Source: Macrotrachela quadricornifera (lineage: Eukaryota > Rotifera > Eurotatoria > Philodinida > Philodinidae). Taken from it: a stretch of 64,000 bases of DNA. The notes below the pieces were generated by a model. The model saw only the letters and a program-made list of their open reading frames with translations, did no database searches and had not been told where the DNA came from. The stretch lies in the NCBI GenBank assembly GCA_022393335.1, contig JAJEKB010020567.1, positions 149,292 through 213,291 of the forward strand, read 5' to 3'. Positions 32,481-44,106 of the stretch are shown piece by piece; the first letter of the stretch is position 1, and each line of letters begins with the position of its first letter. A program made the translations under genes and the position numbers.

Positions 32481-33521
32481 TCATCCATCAACATTTACAA
32501 CATTAATTTCAATATTGTCTTTTCGGAAATTTCCTTGTCGTTGATCTTCTTCTCGAAATGGTGTTATGTCTTTGCAAATAAATTTGTAAATTTCACGTTT
32601 AACTTTATATCGAAAAGCTTTTGAGAAAATAATAAAGATAAAAAAACTGATTGAATAAGATATATCATAAAAAACTAAAAATATTTCTTCTAAAAACATA
32701 TAAATAGTTTGTTCTAACATAGTACGTTCTTGTTCTTTTGTAATAGCATTATAAACATAATAAAAATTTAATAAAACACTACAGATAATAAAAACAATTC
32801 CATGAATAAATAAACAACGTAATAATTGAAAATCTTTTTTTGTCATTGATCGAATATGTTGACGTTTATCACGTCGTATTGAGAGAATTTGACGAACATT
32901 TTTAAATGTAATCATACATAAAATAATCATCGAGAAACAAAATATTATATTATATAATGCTGTTGAATAAGATATAAAACGCATATAAATTCTATTGATA
33001 TCATAATAACAAATAAATAATCCCACATTTATTTCTTCAATATTCACAAAAATAAATAAATGAAAATTAAAAATAATCCAAAATAATGTTGATATACTCA
33101 AAGAAAAATATGCTAAACGTTTTGAACTATATAAACGTGTATCAACATTTTGAGATGATATTAATAAACGATCAACAAATGCAAATATTAATATTGTTGG
33201 AGATAAACCAGCACAAACAAATGATACATAGTAATACAATTTACACAGAAATATATTTGAATTCATAAGATCTATTTTAAAACCAATCATCAATATCATT
33301 CCAATCATACTTGAATTTACATAAAATGTATTAACAATTAATCGAATTTTAAAATAAAAAACACAAACATTTTTTTTCCAAGATTTTTTCAAAAATATAA
33401 ATACACTTATTAGATTTCCAATATTAGCAATTATATAAAATACAACAAGAATATACTTATAGATATATATCACTATTGTATTTAAATTATTTATTATATT
33501 AACATCATCCAACATACTCAT
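32481..33521 (-). CDS. Rhodopsin-type (family A) G-protein-coupled receptor, intronless
   Basis: 346 residues with seven hydrophobic segments. TM1 holds the conserved Asn (IIANIGNLISVFIFL). Cys in FLCKLYYYV before TM3 and Cys in GLFICYYD in the second extracellular loop can form the standard disulphide. The end of TM3 reads AFVDRLLIS in place of DRY. A basic third loop (VRQILSIRRDKRQHIRSMT) precedes TM6. TM7 (YSISFFIFIIFSKAFRY) lacks a clear NPxxY but has the FSKAFR junction to helix 8. Start ATG 33521 gives a short extracellular N-terminus; MSMLDD has two closely spaced Met codons. It probably acts as a plasma-membrane chemosensory or peptide receptor, but the ligand cannot be deduced. Confidence 0.85.
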   Translation of the reverse strand: MSMLDDVNIINNLNTIVIYIYKYILVVFYIIANIGNLISVFIFLKKSWKKNVCVFYFKIRLIVNTFYVNSSMIGMILMIGFKIDLMNSNIFLCKLYYYVSFVCAGLSPTILIFAFVDRLLISSQNVDTRLYSSKRLAYFSLSISTLFWIIFNFHLFIFVNIEEINVGLFICYYDINRIYMRFISYSTALYNIIFCFSMIILCMITFKNVRQILSIRRDKRQHIRSMTKKDFQLLRCLFIHGIVFIICSVLLNFYYVYNAITKEQERTMLEQTIYMFLEEIFLVFYDISYSISFFIFIIFSKAFRYKVKREIYKFICKDITPFREEDQRQGNFRKDNIEINVVNVDG

Positions 33522-33895
33522 TTTCCTTTGATATTCTTCAAAAAATAAAACTTAACTTTCTTCCTATCGTCTAAAACGATGAGGAAATTTTGTTTTTTTC
33601 CTGTCAACACCAGTAAGATTGTCAAAAACATTTACAATGCATTTCAATAGAAGAAAAAAACACAGATTTTTTTCTAAATTAGAGCAAAATCATGCATTTG
33701 AAAGAACAAATTAACCTAAACTACAATATGATTTCATTTGAATAAACTTTGAAAATATTTTTGTCGAATGAGATACAAATTAAAATTTAAAATAAATTAG
33801 ATTATTGAAATATTTAATCGAAGAATAAACACTAAACATGATCAATTTTAATCAATGTTTAGATAGTCAATCTGAATGAGGAAATTAAAACATAT

Positions 33896-34324
33896 CAGAG
33901 ATGTCCATCGCGCCGCGACCGCGGCAGGTTTTTTTTTAGATTATCGCGGCGCGGTACATCACTCATGATGGTGTCGCAGCAGTGGCGCGGCAGAGGCTTT
34001 TCATGTTTTTAGCCACCGCGGCTCGATTTTTTTGCAGAAATTTGATCTGTAATTCTAAAAACTATCCAGCCTCAGACCTGAAATTAAACTCCAAAAATTG
34101 GCATTTTTTCTTCATGTAATGACAGTAGTAGTGCTGTAACCTTTTCTTCAAATATTGTTGCGACAGCGGCAACGTTTTTAGTATGTCGATGTGCAGAAGC
34201 ACCGTGGCAACATGTATTCTATATAATACCGCGGCGTGGCAGTGGCAGATTTTATACCACAGCGGCGCGGCCCCAGCAGCTGTAAAAGACCGCGGCAGAT
34301 TTTCAGCCGCGATGGACATCTCTG
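33896..34324. mobile_element. hAT MITE with AAACATAT target duplication
   Basis: Termini CAGAGATGTCCATCGCG are identical at both ends (inverted). AAACATAT stands at 33888-33895 and 34325-34332. The 429-bp interior is packed with CGCGGC, GCGGCGCGG and GTGGCAG words. No transposase. The same ends are seen in the 68-bp element at 32234. Confidence 0.9.
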
Positions 34325-34807
34325 AAACATATCGAACACTTTATTGTGAAATTGCCCATCTCACTTTTTCAAAAAAATTTATAGAAGAATATCTTTCCTT
34401 TTTTAACCTTGAAGAATATTTCATCTTGTTTTTTTTTTTTCTATCATTAAAAAGTATATGTTGTCATTATCTTATTACTTTGAAAAATTTTCCGTGCCTA
34501 CCTAATTCTGAAATTGACATTAGGAAAAATAAATTAATCATACTGTGTTAATTTTAATTTTTCTGTTCATGAGTGTAATTACACAATTCAATGAAATTAT
34601 TAGATCTCATTACGGAACATAAAAATAAAATGTCACTCTAATATATTCAATTGTTTCATCTTTTCATAGTCGAAATTATTTATCGAATTTTGGACAAACT
34701 CAATCGAAATCGTTGACGAGTTTGTTTGAATATCTTTTAGAAATTCACTATATTGAGTCTGCTAGACAATGTAATCAGTAATTAAATAATTGAATTTTTA
34801 AGATATC
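34325..34807. other. Spacer, nothing recognised
   Basis: AT-rich sequence between the hAT MITE and the Tc1-like element. No gene or repeat supported. Confidence 0.5.
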
Positions 34808-34809
34808 TA

Positions 34810-36109
34810 CCGTGGATAAAATTAACGCGACACTTTACATTTTTATCTAAAATATAAATTTCAATATTAGAAAAATTTTTCTCGGTTATATTTGAATAGC
34901 ACGATTAAAAGTGTTTATAATACAAAAAATAGTTTAATATGAAGATACAAATTGTTGATATATTTTCTGAGTCTTTCCGATGCATGCCTGAATAACACTC
35001 AATGATAATCCATCTATAGTTTCATCGACAGCATCCTCGAGTTCTTCCTGCGATTTTGGATTTTTCATCTTAACTTTTTGCTTTATAATATTTCAGACCA
35101 GCTCGATTGCATTGAAATCGGGGCTATAACCTCGCCATTCACATAATTCAACATCGTATTGATGGCGCTATTGTTTAAACTGAGCATTTCTGTATCATTT
35201 AATACCATCAGAAACATAGAGGTATCCATTTAACTGTAGTAAATGTTCAGATAAAAGTAGATAAACTCTCTCACAATATCAATCACTATTTAACCATGAA
35301 TTAAATCGATAAAAGACATAACCATTACACCAAATGAAACCAATTAAATTAATATGAGCTCGTAAAGATGAAATTCTCTTCTTCGATGTTAATTCTCCTC
35401 GTTTGCACCAAACGATCTGTTGCATATTTCTAAATCCTATATAGCATTCGTCTTCAAAAATATACTTTTTCATGTCAGCATGATGATGTGTTATAGCAAA
35501 TTGTTTATCTTGACTTTTATAATAGACTTGCGAGGACGATATCAAAGAGCTAAACGATAACGTCTTATTGTGCTTTCAGTAGTGTTAATGATACTAATTC
35601 AGCGGCAATAGCTAATCTGTTTTGTTGTATAATTCGATCAAGTTGTTCAATTTGTGTTGGATTGAGTGAAGATGGACGTTCAGCATTATATCTATCAGTA
35701 TAATTCACATCATTATGTCGATGATAATAATCAATAATGTGATATACTGCACTATGATGACAACTGAAAGAGCGTACGACTTCTGGGACATTTAAAGACC
35801 CTTTTTCCAGTGAGCGATGATGTACCAACGTTGTTCCTCAGTTAGTTTATACATTTTCAAAGAAATTAACAAGTAACGAAATAGGAGGCAAACAAAATAC
35901 ACGTTAATCTAATAGGAAATATTTTACGCAACCATGTATTAAACAGACTCACAAAATATATCAACAATTTGTATCTTCTTATTAAACTATTTTTTGTATT
36001 CTAAACACCTTTAATCGTGCTATTCAAATATAACCGAGAAAAATTTTTCTGATCTTGAAATTTATATTTTAGATAAAAATGTAAAGTGTCGCGTTAATTT
36101 TATCCACGG
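34810..36109 (-). mobile_element. Tc1/mariner element (1.3 kb) with long terminal inverted repeats
   Basis: Both ends begin CCGTGGATAAAATTAACGCG and inverted similarity runs about 165 bp inwards, with TA at 34808-34809 and 36110-36111. Total length is 1300 bp. The long, well-preserved inverted repeats suggest a fairly recent insertion, though the transposase is already frameshifted. Confidence 0.9.
34934..35854 (-). pseudogene. Tc1-like DDE/D transposase, frameshifted
   Basis: Begins MYKLTEEQRWYIIAHWKKG at 35854. A frameshift at KKG moves the reading to GSLNVPEVVRSFSCHHSAVY, the Tc1 helix-turn-helix. The catalytic domain shows KYIFEDECYIGFRNMQQIVW (first Asp) and RGYSPDFNAIELVWNIIKQK (late catalytic block). 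It ends SLSVIQACIGKTQKIYQQFV shortly before TAA at 34934-34936. Stops in the middle (around 35160-35280 and after VYYRL) confirm that it is inactive. Confidence 0.8.
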
Positions 36110-36111
36110 TA

Positions 36112-37283
36112 GTATGGATAGACGGAGGCATCAGTATTTTCATAATAATTCCCCAATACTAATAGCTATCGACTTCGGACTTTTCCATTTGATAACTCTT
36201 TTTAGTAACGACAAAACTACTAGTCACCTGAGAGATATATAGTCACACTGGCCTCGGCATACAGATTTTGTGCATTGTTGGGACCTTATTTAAGCAATTT
36301 TCAATCAAAAAGGTACGATTTCATTTCAAACTAATATTATATTCTTTATCATCGTTAAAAACTGAGCCGATTTATATATGTTAGGAATAATTCTGAGAAA
36401 AAAATTTTTTTTGAAAAAATCCCTGTACCCCCCTCAGGAATGGTCTGCTGGATAATGACAATTTTTTCGATAGCTCAGTCATTTCTTGACGGATCTTTCT
36501 CATCTTCGAACTCGACCGAGATATTGATGAGACAATTCTGTGCACAAAATTTCAACACGATTCAATGTAGTTGCGGAGGGATATCGTGTAAACAGACGGA
36601 CACACCAGCCGATTCTTGAGTATATGAACTTTTTGAGTAAACAAAAACCACTGTATTTTGAGATTTTCTCGGTGAGACTTTTGGCTATAAAAAATCTGAT
36701 TGCACCATTGGAAAGAATCCGTCGAATTCTATAAGACACTATAGAATGTAATTTCTGAAGAAAATTCATCTAAAGAGAAGAATATTGTGATGTATGTCAA
36801 AATGTTAAATCCTTATTCGTATGTCCCAGTTGATCACTTGTTAATTCCATCAAATTAACAATTACATGAGTTGATTGATGTGTGTTACAAAAAACATGAA
36901 AAGATAATCGTTGATATTTAAATCAATTTTGTTTAAGGTGATAATATTCATCATATGCATCTTATAGGAAATAGGATGACTTTCTATCACCTGAACGATT
37001 AACAATTTATATGTGAAATAATGTGAAAAAGAATTATTTTTCTTCTAATTTTCATTGTCACTGAAGATATTTATCATTGACGAGATCAAGATTAAAGATA
37101 TATGTTTCAGTGGATAGACCACGAGAAATTTTATTAACATTTTTTTAAATTTGTTTTACAATAAGCAAATCTAACTAGTTGAATGCCAGTAGGGAACGGG
37201 GTTATACAACATCATAGTAGAAATCATTATTTAACTGTGGAAATACGCAGACAAACAGATAACGAGTAAGTACAACAAAATAA
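36112..37283. other. Spacer with one dispersed repeat
   Basis: Between about 36540 and 36640 the complement reads GTGTGTCCGTCTGTTTACAC and later TTGAAATTTTGTGCACAG. Both blocks recur in direct order at about 47680-47750, so this is one copy of a dispersed non-coding repeat. Open frames at 36500-36769 (minus) and 36540-36734 (plus) are shadows in it. No gene is otherwise seen. Confidence 0.5.
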
Positions 37284-38324
37284 TTATATAGCGTTCGCTG
37301 TTGTTACCATTCGACGTGTTCTAGTTAATTGTGGTTCAACTCTTGTTTGTAAATGTGTACAACATAGAATCTGCTTGACTTTTACCAATATGTCAGTTGA
37401 AGAACATAAACATACAAATGGTGAAAGTAGAGGAACTAGATGACATAAAAAATAAGTATATAATTCATATTGACCAGCTGAACCATAAGGTGCACCAAAA
37501 AAAAATGCCACAGCAAAAGCAGTCAATGGAAGATTAAATACAAGAAAAAGGATTGAAATCGATACAAGTTGAATGATCATTTTTCTGCATTGTCGCCAAC
37601 GAACACGTTGACGAAGTCGATGTTTTTGTAAAACATATCGAATTAATAATGCACCATTGAAGAATACTATGATTATTGTTGGCAATATACCATTAACTGT
37701 TGCATCAAACATTTTCAAATATTTCACACTATTATAACATGGACTAGCACACCAATCGGCATCATATATATATTGACTTTGACAAGGTGGAAAAACAATA
37801 GCATATATATAAAAAATCAAACCATATGTTATCAACATAATCAATGGAATATAATGAAATAAAAGACGTTTTCTTGATGTATCCATTAATTTTTCATAAA
37901 ATACTAATATATAACGTTCAATTGATGCCCAAGCCATTATTATACTAAACATATTAAGAACTCCAACACCAACAAACCACCATAATATACATTGAAATGG
38001 TACACGTGGCCACACATATTCAAGTGTATAATATATTAAATGTTCAGGAATATCAACAATTACATAAAATAAACATATTATTACTAATGCAATAATAACA
38101 TGATTATATAAAAGTTTACGCAAATTTTTCTCACTAATTAATTTATATAGATAATATATAGAAGATATAATAGATGGAATACTAACAATGAGCATACTCC
38201 AAAACCGAGCTGATCGAGATATTGATATAACAAGATAACTATTTGATAATGATTGATTTTGACTAACATTTATTATTGAGATATTTGACATATTCACTTT
38301 ATTTAATAGAATAATATCTATCAA
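37284..38324 (-). CDS. Rhodopsin-type (family A) G-protein-coupled receptor, intronless
   Basis: A 346-residue frame with seven hydrophobic segments; an internal Met at residue 12 (MSNISIINVSQNQS) may be the true start and leads a short N-terminus with several N-glycosylation sites. TM2-TM3 link: VPFQCILWWFVGVGVLNMF with the conserved Cys. The end of TM3 is AWASIERYILVF, the DRY/ERY G-protein contact. Second-loop Cys residues occur in PPCQSQYIYDADWCASPCYN. A basic third loop (QKHRLRQRVRWRQCRKM) precedes TM6. The cytoplasmic tail has KQILCC, a possible palmitoylation site. It differs strongly from the other receptor at 32481-33521, so the two are not a recent tandem duplicate. Ligand unknown. 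Confidence 0.88.
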   Translation of the reverse strand: MIDIILLNKVNMSNISIINVSQNQSLSNSYLVISISRSARFWSMLIVSIPSIISSIYYLYKLISEKNLRKLLYNHVIIALVIICLFYVIVDIPEHLIYYTLEYVWPRVPFQCILWWFVGVGVLNMFSIIMAWASIERYILVFYEKLMDTSRKRLLFHYIPLIMLITYGLIFYIYAIVFPPCQSQYIYDADWCASPCYNSVKYLKMFDATVNGILPTIIIVFFNGALLIRYVLQKHRLRQRVRWRQCRKMIIQLVSISILFLVFNLPLTAFAVAFFFGAPYGSAGQYELYTYFLCHLVPLLSPFVCLCSSTDILVKVKQILCCTHLQTRVEPQLTRTRRMVTTANAI

Positions 38325-38409
38325 AAAATTTCTATTGAAAACGATTTTTTACAATACTCTAAAATACATCGTAGAATATTTTTATTTGCCTATCAAATTA
38401 ATAATATAC

Positions 38410-39240
38410 AAGTAACGCTCGTCCGAAGACTCGCTCAGCTCTTTCTCGTAGAAATCATGTTTTTAAACTACCATCATGCTATTCATTTATAAAAGTCAAA
38501 AAACCGAAGTCAGATTCAAGTTCCTTCACCGCAACTGTCCTTCACCAAACTTCATCAAATCAAATGCTTTTTATTTTAAAATTTGTCATTTCTTTCAAAA
38601 AATTTTAATGCAACTGACTTCAAATTCGAATTTCTCGTCCTCTATTACCGTTCGGTCAACCCTTATCAAAGTTTCTTTTTGCGAAAAAAGTAGTCCTTTG
38701 TGTAAAAAAATTGATCCGAAAAAAATTTTAAAAAACTAACATCAGATTCGACTTCCTTGCCCCGATTACCCTTTGGTTCAGTTTTATAGAAAATATTAAG
38801 AAAATGTTTTTTTGACTTGGTGGGGACATACAAGCAAGCAATCAAGCAAGCAGAAAATTTCGTTTGCCAGACTTTTCTCTACGAGAAAGAGAACAAACAA
38901 ACAATTTATATTTCTAAGACTCTTCTCTACGAGAAAGAGAATAATAATCAGCAATGGTGTTCATCACACACCACGATGAAATCATCATTTCGTGAAAAAA
39001 CACCTATTTTCGATGAAAAATACCAAACCTCGCCAATTCCTAACATCAATTGATCAATGCTGATACCACATGACCACCGAACAGACTTCAGATTCGAAGT
39101 TCCCGCATCGAATTACCTCTAGAAATGTCTTTTTCGAAAAATCGGTTTTCGATGTTTTTTTGACCCTGCGGACATACAAGCAATCAAGCAAGCAGACAAT
39201 TTATGTTTGCAAGACTCTTCTCTACGAGAAAGAGAATTAT
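38410..39240. repeat. Dispersed repeat bounded by CTCTTTCTCGTAGA arms, copy 2
   Basis: Left blocks CGCTCGTCCGAAGACTCGCT and CTCTTTCTCGTAGAAAT and the final CTCTACGAGAAAGAGAAT match the repeat at 15.85-16.33 kb. The CAAGCAATCAAGCAAGCA tract followed by the arm motif occurs more than once here (about 38830-38945 and 39175-39235), so the copy carries an internal duplication. Short open frames here are shadows. Confidence 0.6.
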
Positions 39241-40672
39241 ACCATATCACAGGGAAAAACATTTATGTTAATACTGTCGAAATGAAATGGAATTATATCA
39301 TACAGTAAACAAGTTACATTAAATAAACATTCTTAGAGAGAATCATCACTGATTAACACCTATATACACTAACTTAAAAAATCAATCTTTCTATCGTGTT
39401 TAGAAAAAAATGTTTTTCTTAATTGATATTACTAAAACTAGGGTATCATATAGAATTATTAAATAGATATGACTATTTTAGTTTTAATATATCTTCTATA
39501 TAAAAGCCTAAGGTCACTTATTATAAATCATAGAGTGAATAAAAAAAAGTATCTTTGACACCTTAAAGATTCTCATAGGAAATATTCAAGTCAATTATAT
39601 TCTTAGGCAAATCAAAAAGTAGTGTCATTATGGACATTTTTCATTATAATAAAGAAAAATAAAATTTTCTTTTTTTTCATAAATAGATAGAATGTCTTTC
39701 ACTCGATTTTTCTACAATACTTAATGATAAAACAATTTTCGTTAAAATCTTTACTTGTACGTCACACTTTTCTATTCTTTATTAGTTATATTAACAATAA
39801 CAAAATTGATAACTTAAAAGGAGTAAACATGTTAAGAAAAATTCATAATGACATTAGTTAAAGTGCGATAAAATAGCATAGAAAAATGCTCTAGATATTT
39901 ATTAAAAAAAAGAAAATGTTTTTTTCTTATAATCAGGAAAAGCAAACATGATGACCCTAGTTTTGGATTATCCCAAGGAATTTACGTCATATAAAAAAAA
40001 ACAAAATCTAATCTGACATTGTCATTGTTTATACGCAATATCTTCAAGGAATTTATATAAATAAAAATATTAATCCAGATTAAAATTTTATCTTTAACAT
40101 ATTCGCAGTTTTTATAGAAAATCTTGCATTCAATTCTAAAAATTAGAAATTCATAGAAAATAATTCTCTTTTACTTTTTAGTTGTTTTTCAAACAAAATT
40201 TTTCTTCAATAAAATAAATGCGTATTTAGAAATAATTCATCATTCAACATTTTTAATTAAGAAATAAATAACAAACAAAACACTTTGAGTGTTTTTCTGA
40301 TACAAAATGAAAATCTCTATGATCTGAAAATAATCAAATGTATTGTCTAAATGAAAACGTCAAGAAGACTGACAAATGATACAAGTTCCATCTTTCGATC
40401 GAACATATTCACTAGAAGAGCAGTTCATCGATATTGATAGAATTACAGATGAATTTCATCTATTTCTGTTTGTTGATTAAAAACTAAATCTCTATATAAA
40501 ATGCAAGAGATTACTGAGTGATGAAATTCTAATAAAGGTTGTTCTATATATGATGAAATCGAGAATTCAATTTAGTCATAATAGAACTACTATATTTAAA
40601 TGCGATAAACCCGTATATACTTAATGTTTATATAAAAAAAAGTGAATAGAATAATAAGATAGAAAGAATGTA
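39241..40672. other. Long AT-rich intergenic stretch
   Basis: No gene, RNA or defined repeat could be supported in these 1.4 kb. Confidence 0.5.
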
Positions 40673-40945
40673 TTAATCAACATCATGATTTTGATAGAGC
40701 ATTGTATCCGGATTGTTCACTAAACCTTTTTCATTGTAAGTACTCGAACGACGACGTTGAAGTTGACATGCAACTGGAGGCGTTAAACCACCATCAAATA
40801 TACTACTACTACGTCGTCGACCACCATATTGATCATTATTATTAAATAATTCAATGATCTTATCCACATATGTATCAATATCATTTCTATGTTCAGCGAA
40901 TGTATTAATTAAAATTTTCAATTGTTCTCGTAATTGTTCCGTCAT
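40673..40945 (-). CDS. Small hydrophilic protein with paired RRRSS motifs, function unknown
   Basis: 90 residues beginning MTEQLREQLKILINTFAEHR. The first 35 residues look like an amphipathic helix. Then come GGRRRSSSIFDGG and QLQRRRSSTYNEKG, two arginine-serine motifs of the type phosphorylated by basophilic kinases (PKA/RSK class), separated by about 21 residues. The acidic/polar tail ends NHDVD. Third-position AT preference and the balanced composition look like true coding sequence. It could be a complete small protein or an exon; no partner exon was found. Family not recognised. Confidence 0.5.
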   Translation of the reverse strand: MTEQLREQLKILINTFAEHRNDIDTYVDKIIELFNNNDQYGGRRRSSSIFDGGLTPPVACQLQRRRSSTYNEKGLVNNPDTMLYQNHDVD

Positions 40946-42414
40946 TGTAATAATCTATATCAAAGTTTAGTATCGATTCAAATGCATCTCTTTTATATTA
41001 TTACCTTCACCTTTTATCAGTATAGATCAAGGATTAATAATGTCATCATCGATGTTTTTTCGGTGAAAGGTTATTTTATAATGAAATATTTTGCGTATCA
41101 ATTTATTCATGTACTTTTTTCTTTGTTTATGCTCTTATTTATTCATCGGTCCGATCGAAATCGCACGCGACTTTTATATAAATGTATATGATATAGGCAT
41201 AGATTGTATTAAACATTTATATAACGCATGAAATATGCACACGCTTTATATAAAAAAGAATTTTTGACATTGAGATTTAAAAGAGATAAAAGAAAAAATT
41301 GTAAATCAGAAAAGACTTATAAGACCAAAATCGAAATTATCTCGATATGCAAGTAAGCAGAGACCAACTCCATACGCTGACGTCGTCAAAGAGCTCGATG
41401 AAAACCATAGACTAAATTGCAATGTTGACCAAATTGTGAGGATTAATATGCACATGAAAATAAACTCCGAGGTTGACAATTACAGTAACTCTAAACGATC
41501 GTAAATGATTCATTTCATATTCTCAGCATTACGGACGTATTTTTGACTAATGTATACGGTACAATATTGACACACTATATACTAAAACACGTGCCATAAT
41601 CCGGTCCTAATCTCACGCAAAAGGGCAGTATATGGCAATGATATTCATCGCAGCTGAGAGTCTACCGCACCACGCCGACCGTCACAAAAACGATATCGCG
41701 ACGTGCCATTAAAAAGCTGGCCAGTACCGTGATGGTATTTTTAAAAGTCTTTGGATTGTTCGAGACTGTGACCAGTTTAAACAAGAGTTGCTCTCGCCAA
41801 TCAATCAGATTCGTCAAGCTTTATCGTGCAGCGCACATCAACATAGAGATTATGTGGAAATTCCTGAGTTTTGAAAATTTCTTTTACAGAAAAGCTAACG
41901 TCGCTGCTGCCATCACCGCGGCAGCGCCGCAACGAACATCTCTAGTATACTACTCTAATTATGCGGGTAAATTTTCGTTTCTGACCATGCGCACAATTAG
42001 TTAAAGAGAGTCGTTCTTCATTCACAAAAGCGAACATATTAAATGAAGATAGGTAAATTGTCATGATGAGAAAATCATCGATATAACTTGTATACTTCAT
42101 ATTTCGACATTTACTTAAATATGATAAATATACAAAACAAATATAAATTCATAAACAGAGTTTACATGATGTTAATTGTTGCTTCTACAAAAATCAACAC
42201 AGATTTTTCCTAAGTAAGAAAATCAAAGAAATTATCAAATGTTAATTTAGTAAAAAATTTCTTGTTAATCATCAAATATTGTTTCAATATGAAATAGATA
42301 AGAATATTGACTTAGTTATTCGAAATGATTTAATTAAGTTGATAAATGAACAATTCTATATATTTATTTATTGATTATTGTAAAATAAATTGAAGAAGAT
42401 TCTTTTAAATAATC
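40946..42414. other. Intergenic stretch with a possible degenerate hAT MITE
   Basis: At 41652-41943 a GC-rich block ends CGCAACGAACATCTCTAG, which read inwards (CTAGAGATGTTCGTTGCG) resembles the hAT ends at 33896. The other side (GAGAGTCTACCGCACCACGC) is a poor match and no target duplication is seen. Otherwise nothing recognised. Confidence 0.4.
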
Positions 42415-42609
42415 TTACCATATAGTTGACTTTATTTTAGATATTTGTATCCAATGTTCTTCAAAATAATGGGAATGAAATTGATTGATCATTGATATAT
42501 GAATTTGTTTGATTATTTGACCTCTACTAAATGCTTCAGAAAATTGTTCATCCCAATTTTGTTTTATTGCAGATCGATGAAAATTTATTCTTGTGAACTT
42601 TCTTAACAT
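42415..42609 (-). CDS. Possible short exon or small protein, unrecognised
   Basis: 64-residue frame MLRKFTRINFHRSAIKQNWD...; composition is protein-like. A GTAAGA donor-like site lies at its 3' end (about 42413-42418). No downstream exon could be joined and no family is known to me. Confidence 0.25.
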   Translation of the reverse strand: MLRKFTRINFHRSAIKQNWDEQFSEAFSRGQIIKQIHISMINQFHSHYFEEHWIQISKIKSTIW

Positions 42610-42955
42610 GCATTATTTTAGTTTGAACTTAATAACTAGTGAAACTTTATGTTATATTCAGAGAAAATTGTTTATTATGATTGACCATTTAGTTAAATAT
42701 TTGTTCATTACCATTATTATAAAAATAATTTGTATCTTCATGGAAATTTTCGCTTTAAGAATTCATATTTCGAAATTACTGAAATCATTATATAAATTTT
42801 ATTTTGAATGAAATTTTACATCGTATAAAATTCAATTTAGTATTGTTTATCATTTGTTCTGTAATTTCAGAAAAAAAATATTTGAAACATCCGTAAACTA
42901 GATGATTCGTAAAGGATTTTACAAGTTCGTTTGAAATAGTGCATAGTATTAAGGA

Positions 42956-43160
42956 CCCAGGTGAAAGAATACGCCATCGTAAACGGCTTTACATTAAAAA
43001 AGATCGACGAAAAACGGTCACTCTGAGGCCATCGTTTACGTTGAATCGTAAAACGGCTTGAAAATGACGAAAAACTACAGTTGTTTCCGTCTCATCTGAA
43101 ACGACAGCCGTAAGGGATACCGTTTAAGAACGTTTACGACGCCGTTTTCTTTCATATGGA
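42956..43160. mobile_element. CCCA-family candidate with GTTTACG-type internal repeats
   Basis: Left end CCCAGGTGAAAGAATACGCC; right end read inwards TCCATATGAAAGAAAACGGC. The ends agree at most positions after the first six bases, and the pair CCCAGG/TCCATA repeats that of the 27007-27252 element. The interior alternates CGTAAACGG and ACGGCTT words. A 2-bp duplication is not evident (GA versus TT). Confidence 0.5.
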
Positions 43161-43599
43161 TTTTGTCAAAAAAAAATATTTTTTTTGGTCTATATTTATA
43201 TATATAAAGAAAAAAATTTGTCTGTTCGCTTATAATCCAGTCCCGGTAAAAGCTAGCGTCACCAAATTTTCCACAATACTTCCCTAGAACCAGAGGAAGG
43301 TTATAGGATGTTTTTTCATTTAAAAATTTCACCTGAACAGAGTGTTTGTCCCTCCTTTTGTTAAATTACTACAGTAAGTATCTTTTTTAAAGAGTCTGTG
43401 CGTGTGATTGTTTTCTTAGTAACTTGAGAACAAAAGTAGATAATAATCTACATTTTTTGCCATTGAACGTAACAGGTTCCAGGGTGCTCAAAAAAAGCAA
43501 ACAGAATTTATAAGATAAAGGGTGATCGTATAAGTGGAAACACCCATCGGATGTAGAAAACAACAAGTGGGATAAGATTTCATTACTCATAGCTCACAA

Positions 43600-44090
43600 T
43601 CTATATATAAAAAGAAGAAGATTGTCTCTGCCCGTCGTTTTTTGCATTTGAACGCCGTATGAGTCAGCGGCGCCAAGCATTTTATGAAATACATTGAGTC
43701 TAGACGAAAATTGAAAGAGAGTCAGGGTAACCAGGGGAAGGGACGGAATGAAATTTCATACAGGTTATGATACATTGCAATTTTCGCCAATCTTTCAAAG
43801 ACTTTAGAATATTTACTATTGCTGATAGGCTATCCACCTTTTAGTGTTACCTTTTTCCAGCGGATGTTCGTATAGTATAGCAATTGACATGAGTAAAAAA
43901 AGACACTCACATTTACACACTATTTGCTGAATTGTCCGATTTACGCATGAATGTAAGTGTGTACACGGTGGGACATGTACTAATCATATAAAAAATCTCA
44001 AGCACATCCTCTATATGTCTTTTGTCGTTTTCTGATATAATAAGTTTACAGTATATAGATTTCCCGATCAACACGGGGTATTACCGCTAG
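43600..44090 (+). mobile_element. Helitron-like non-autonomous element
   Basis: It starts TCTATATATAAAAAGAAG after an A and ends TATTACCGCTAG before a T. These are the 5'-TC and CTRR-3' ends with A/T host junction expected of Helitrons. A short GC stem (CCCG...CGGG, 7-nt loop) sits about 12 bases before the end. There are no terminal inverted repeats. At 491 bp it has no Rep/helicase coding. A second TCTATATTTATATATAT start-like sequence lies near 43190. Confidence 0.5.
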
Positions 44091-44106
44091 TATATATATA
44101 TATGAA

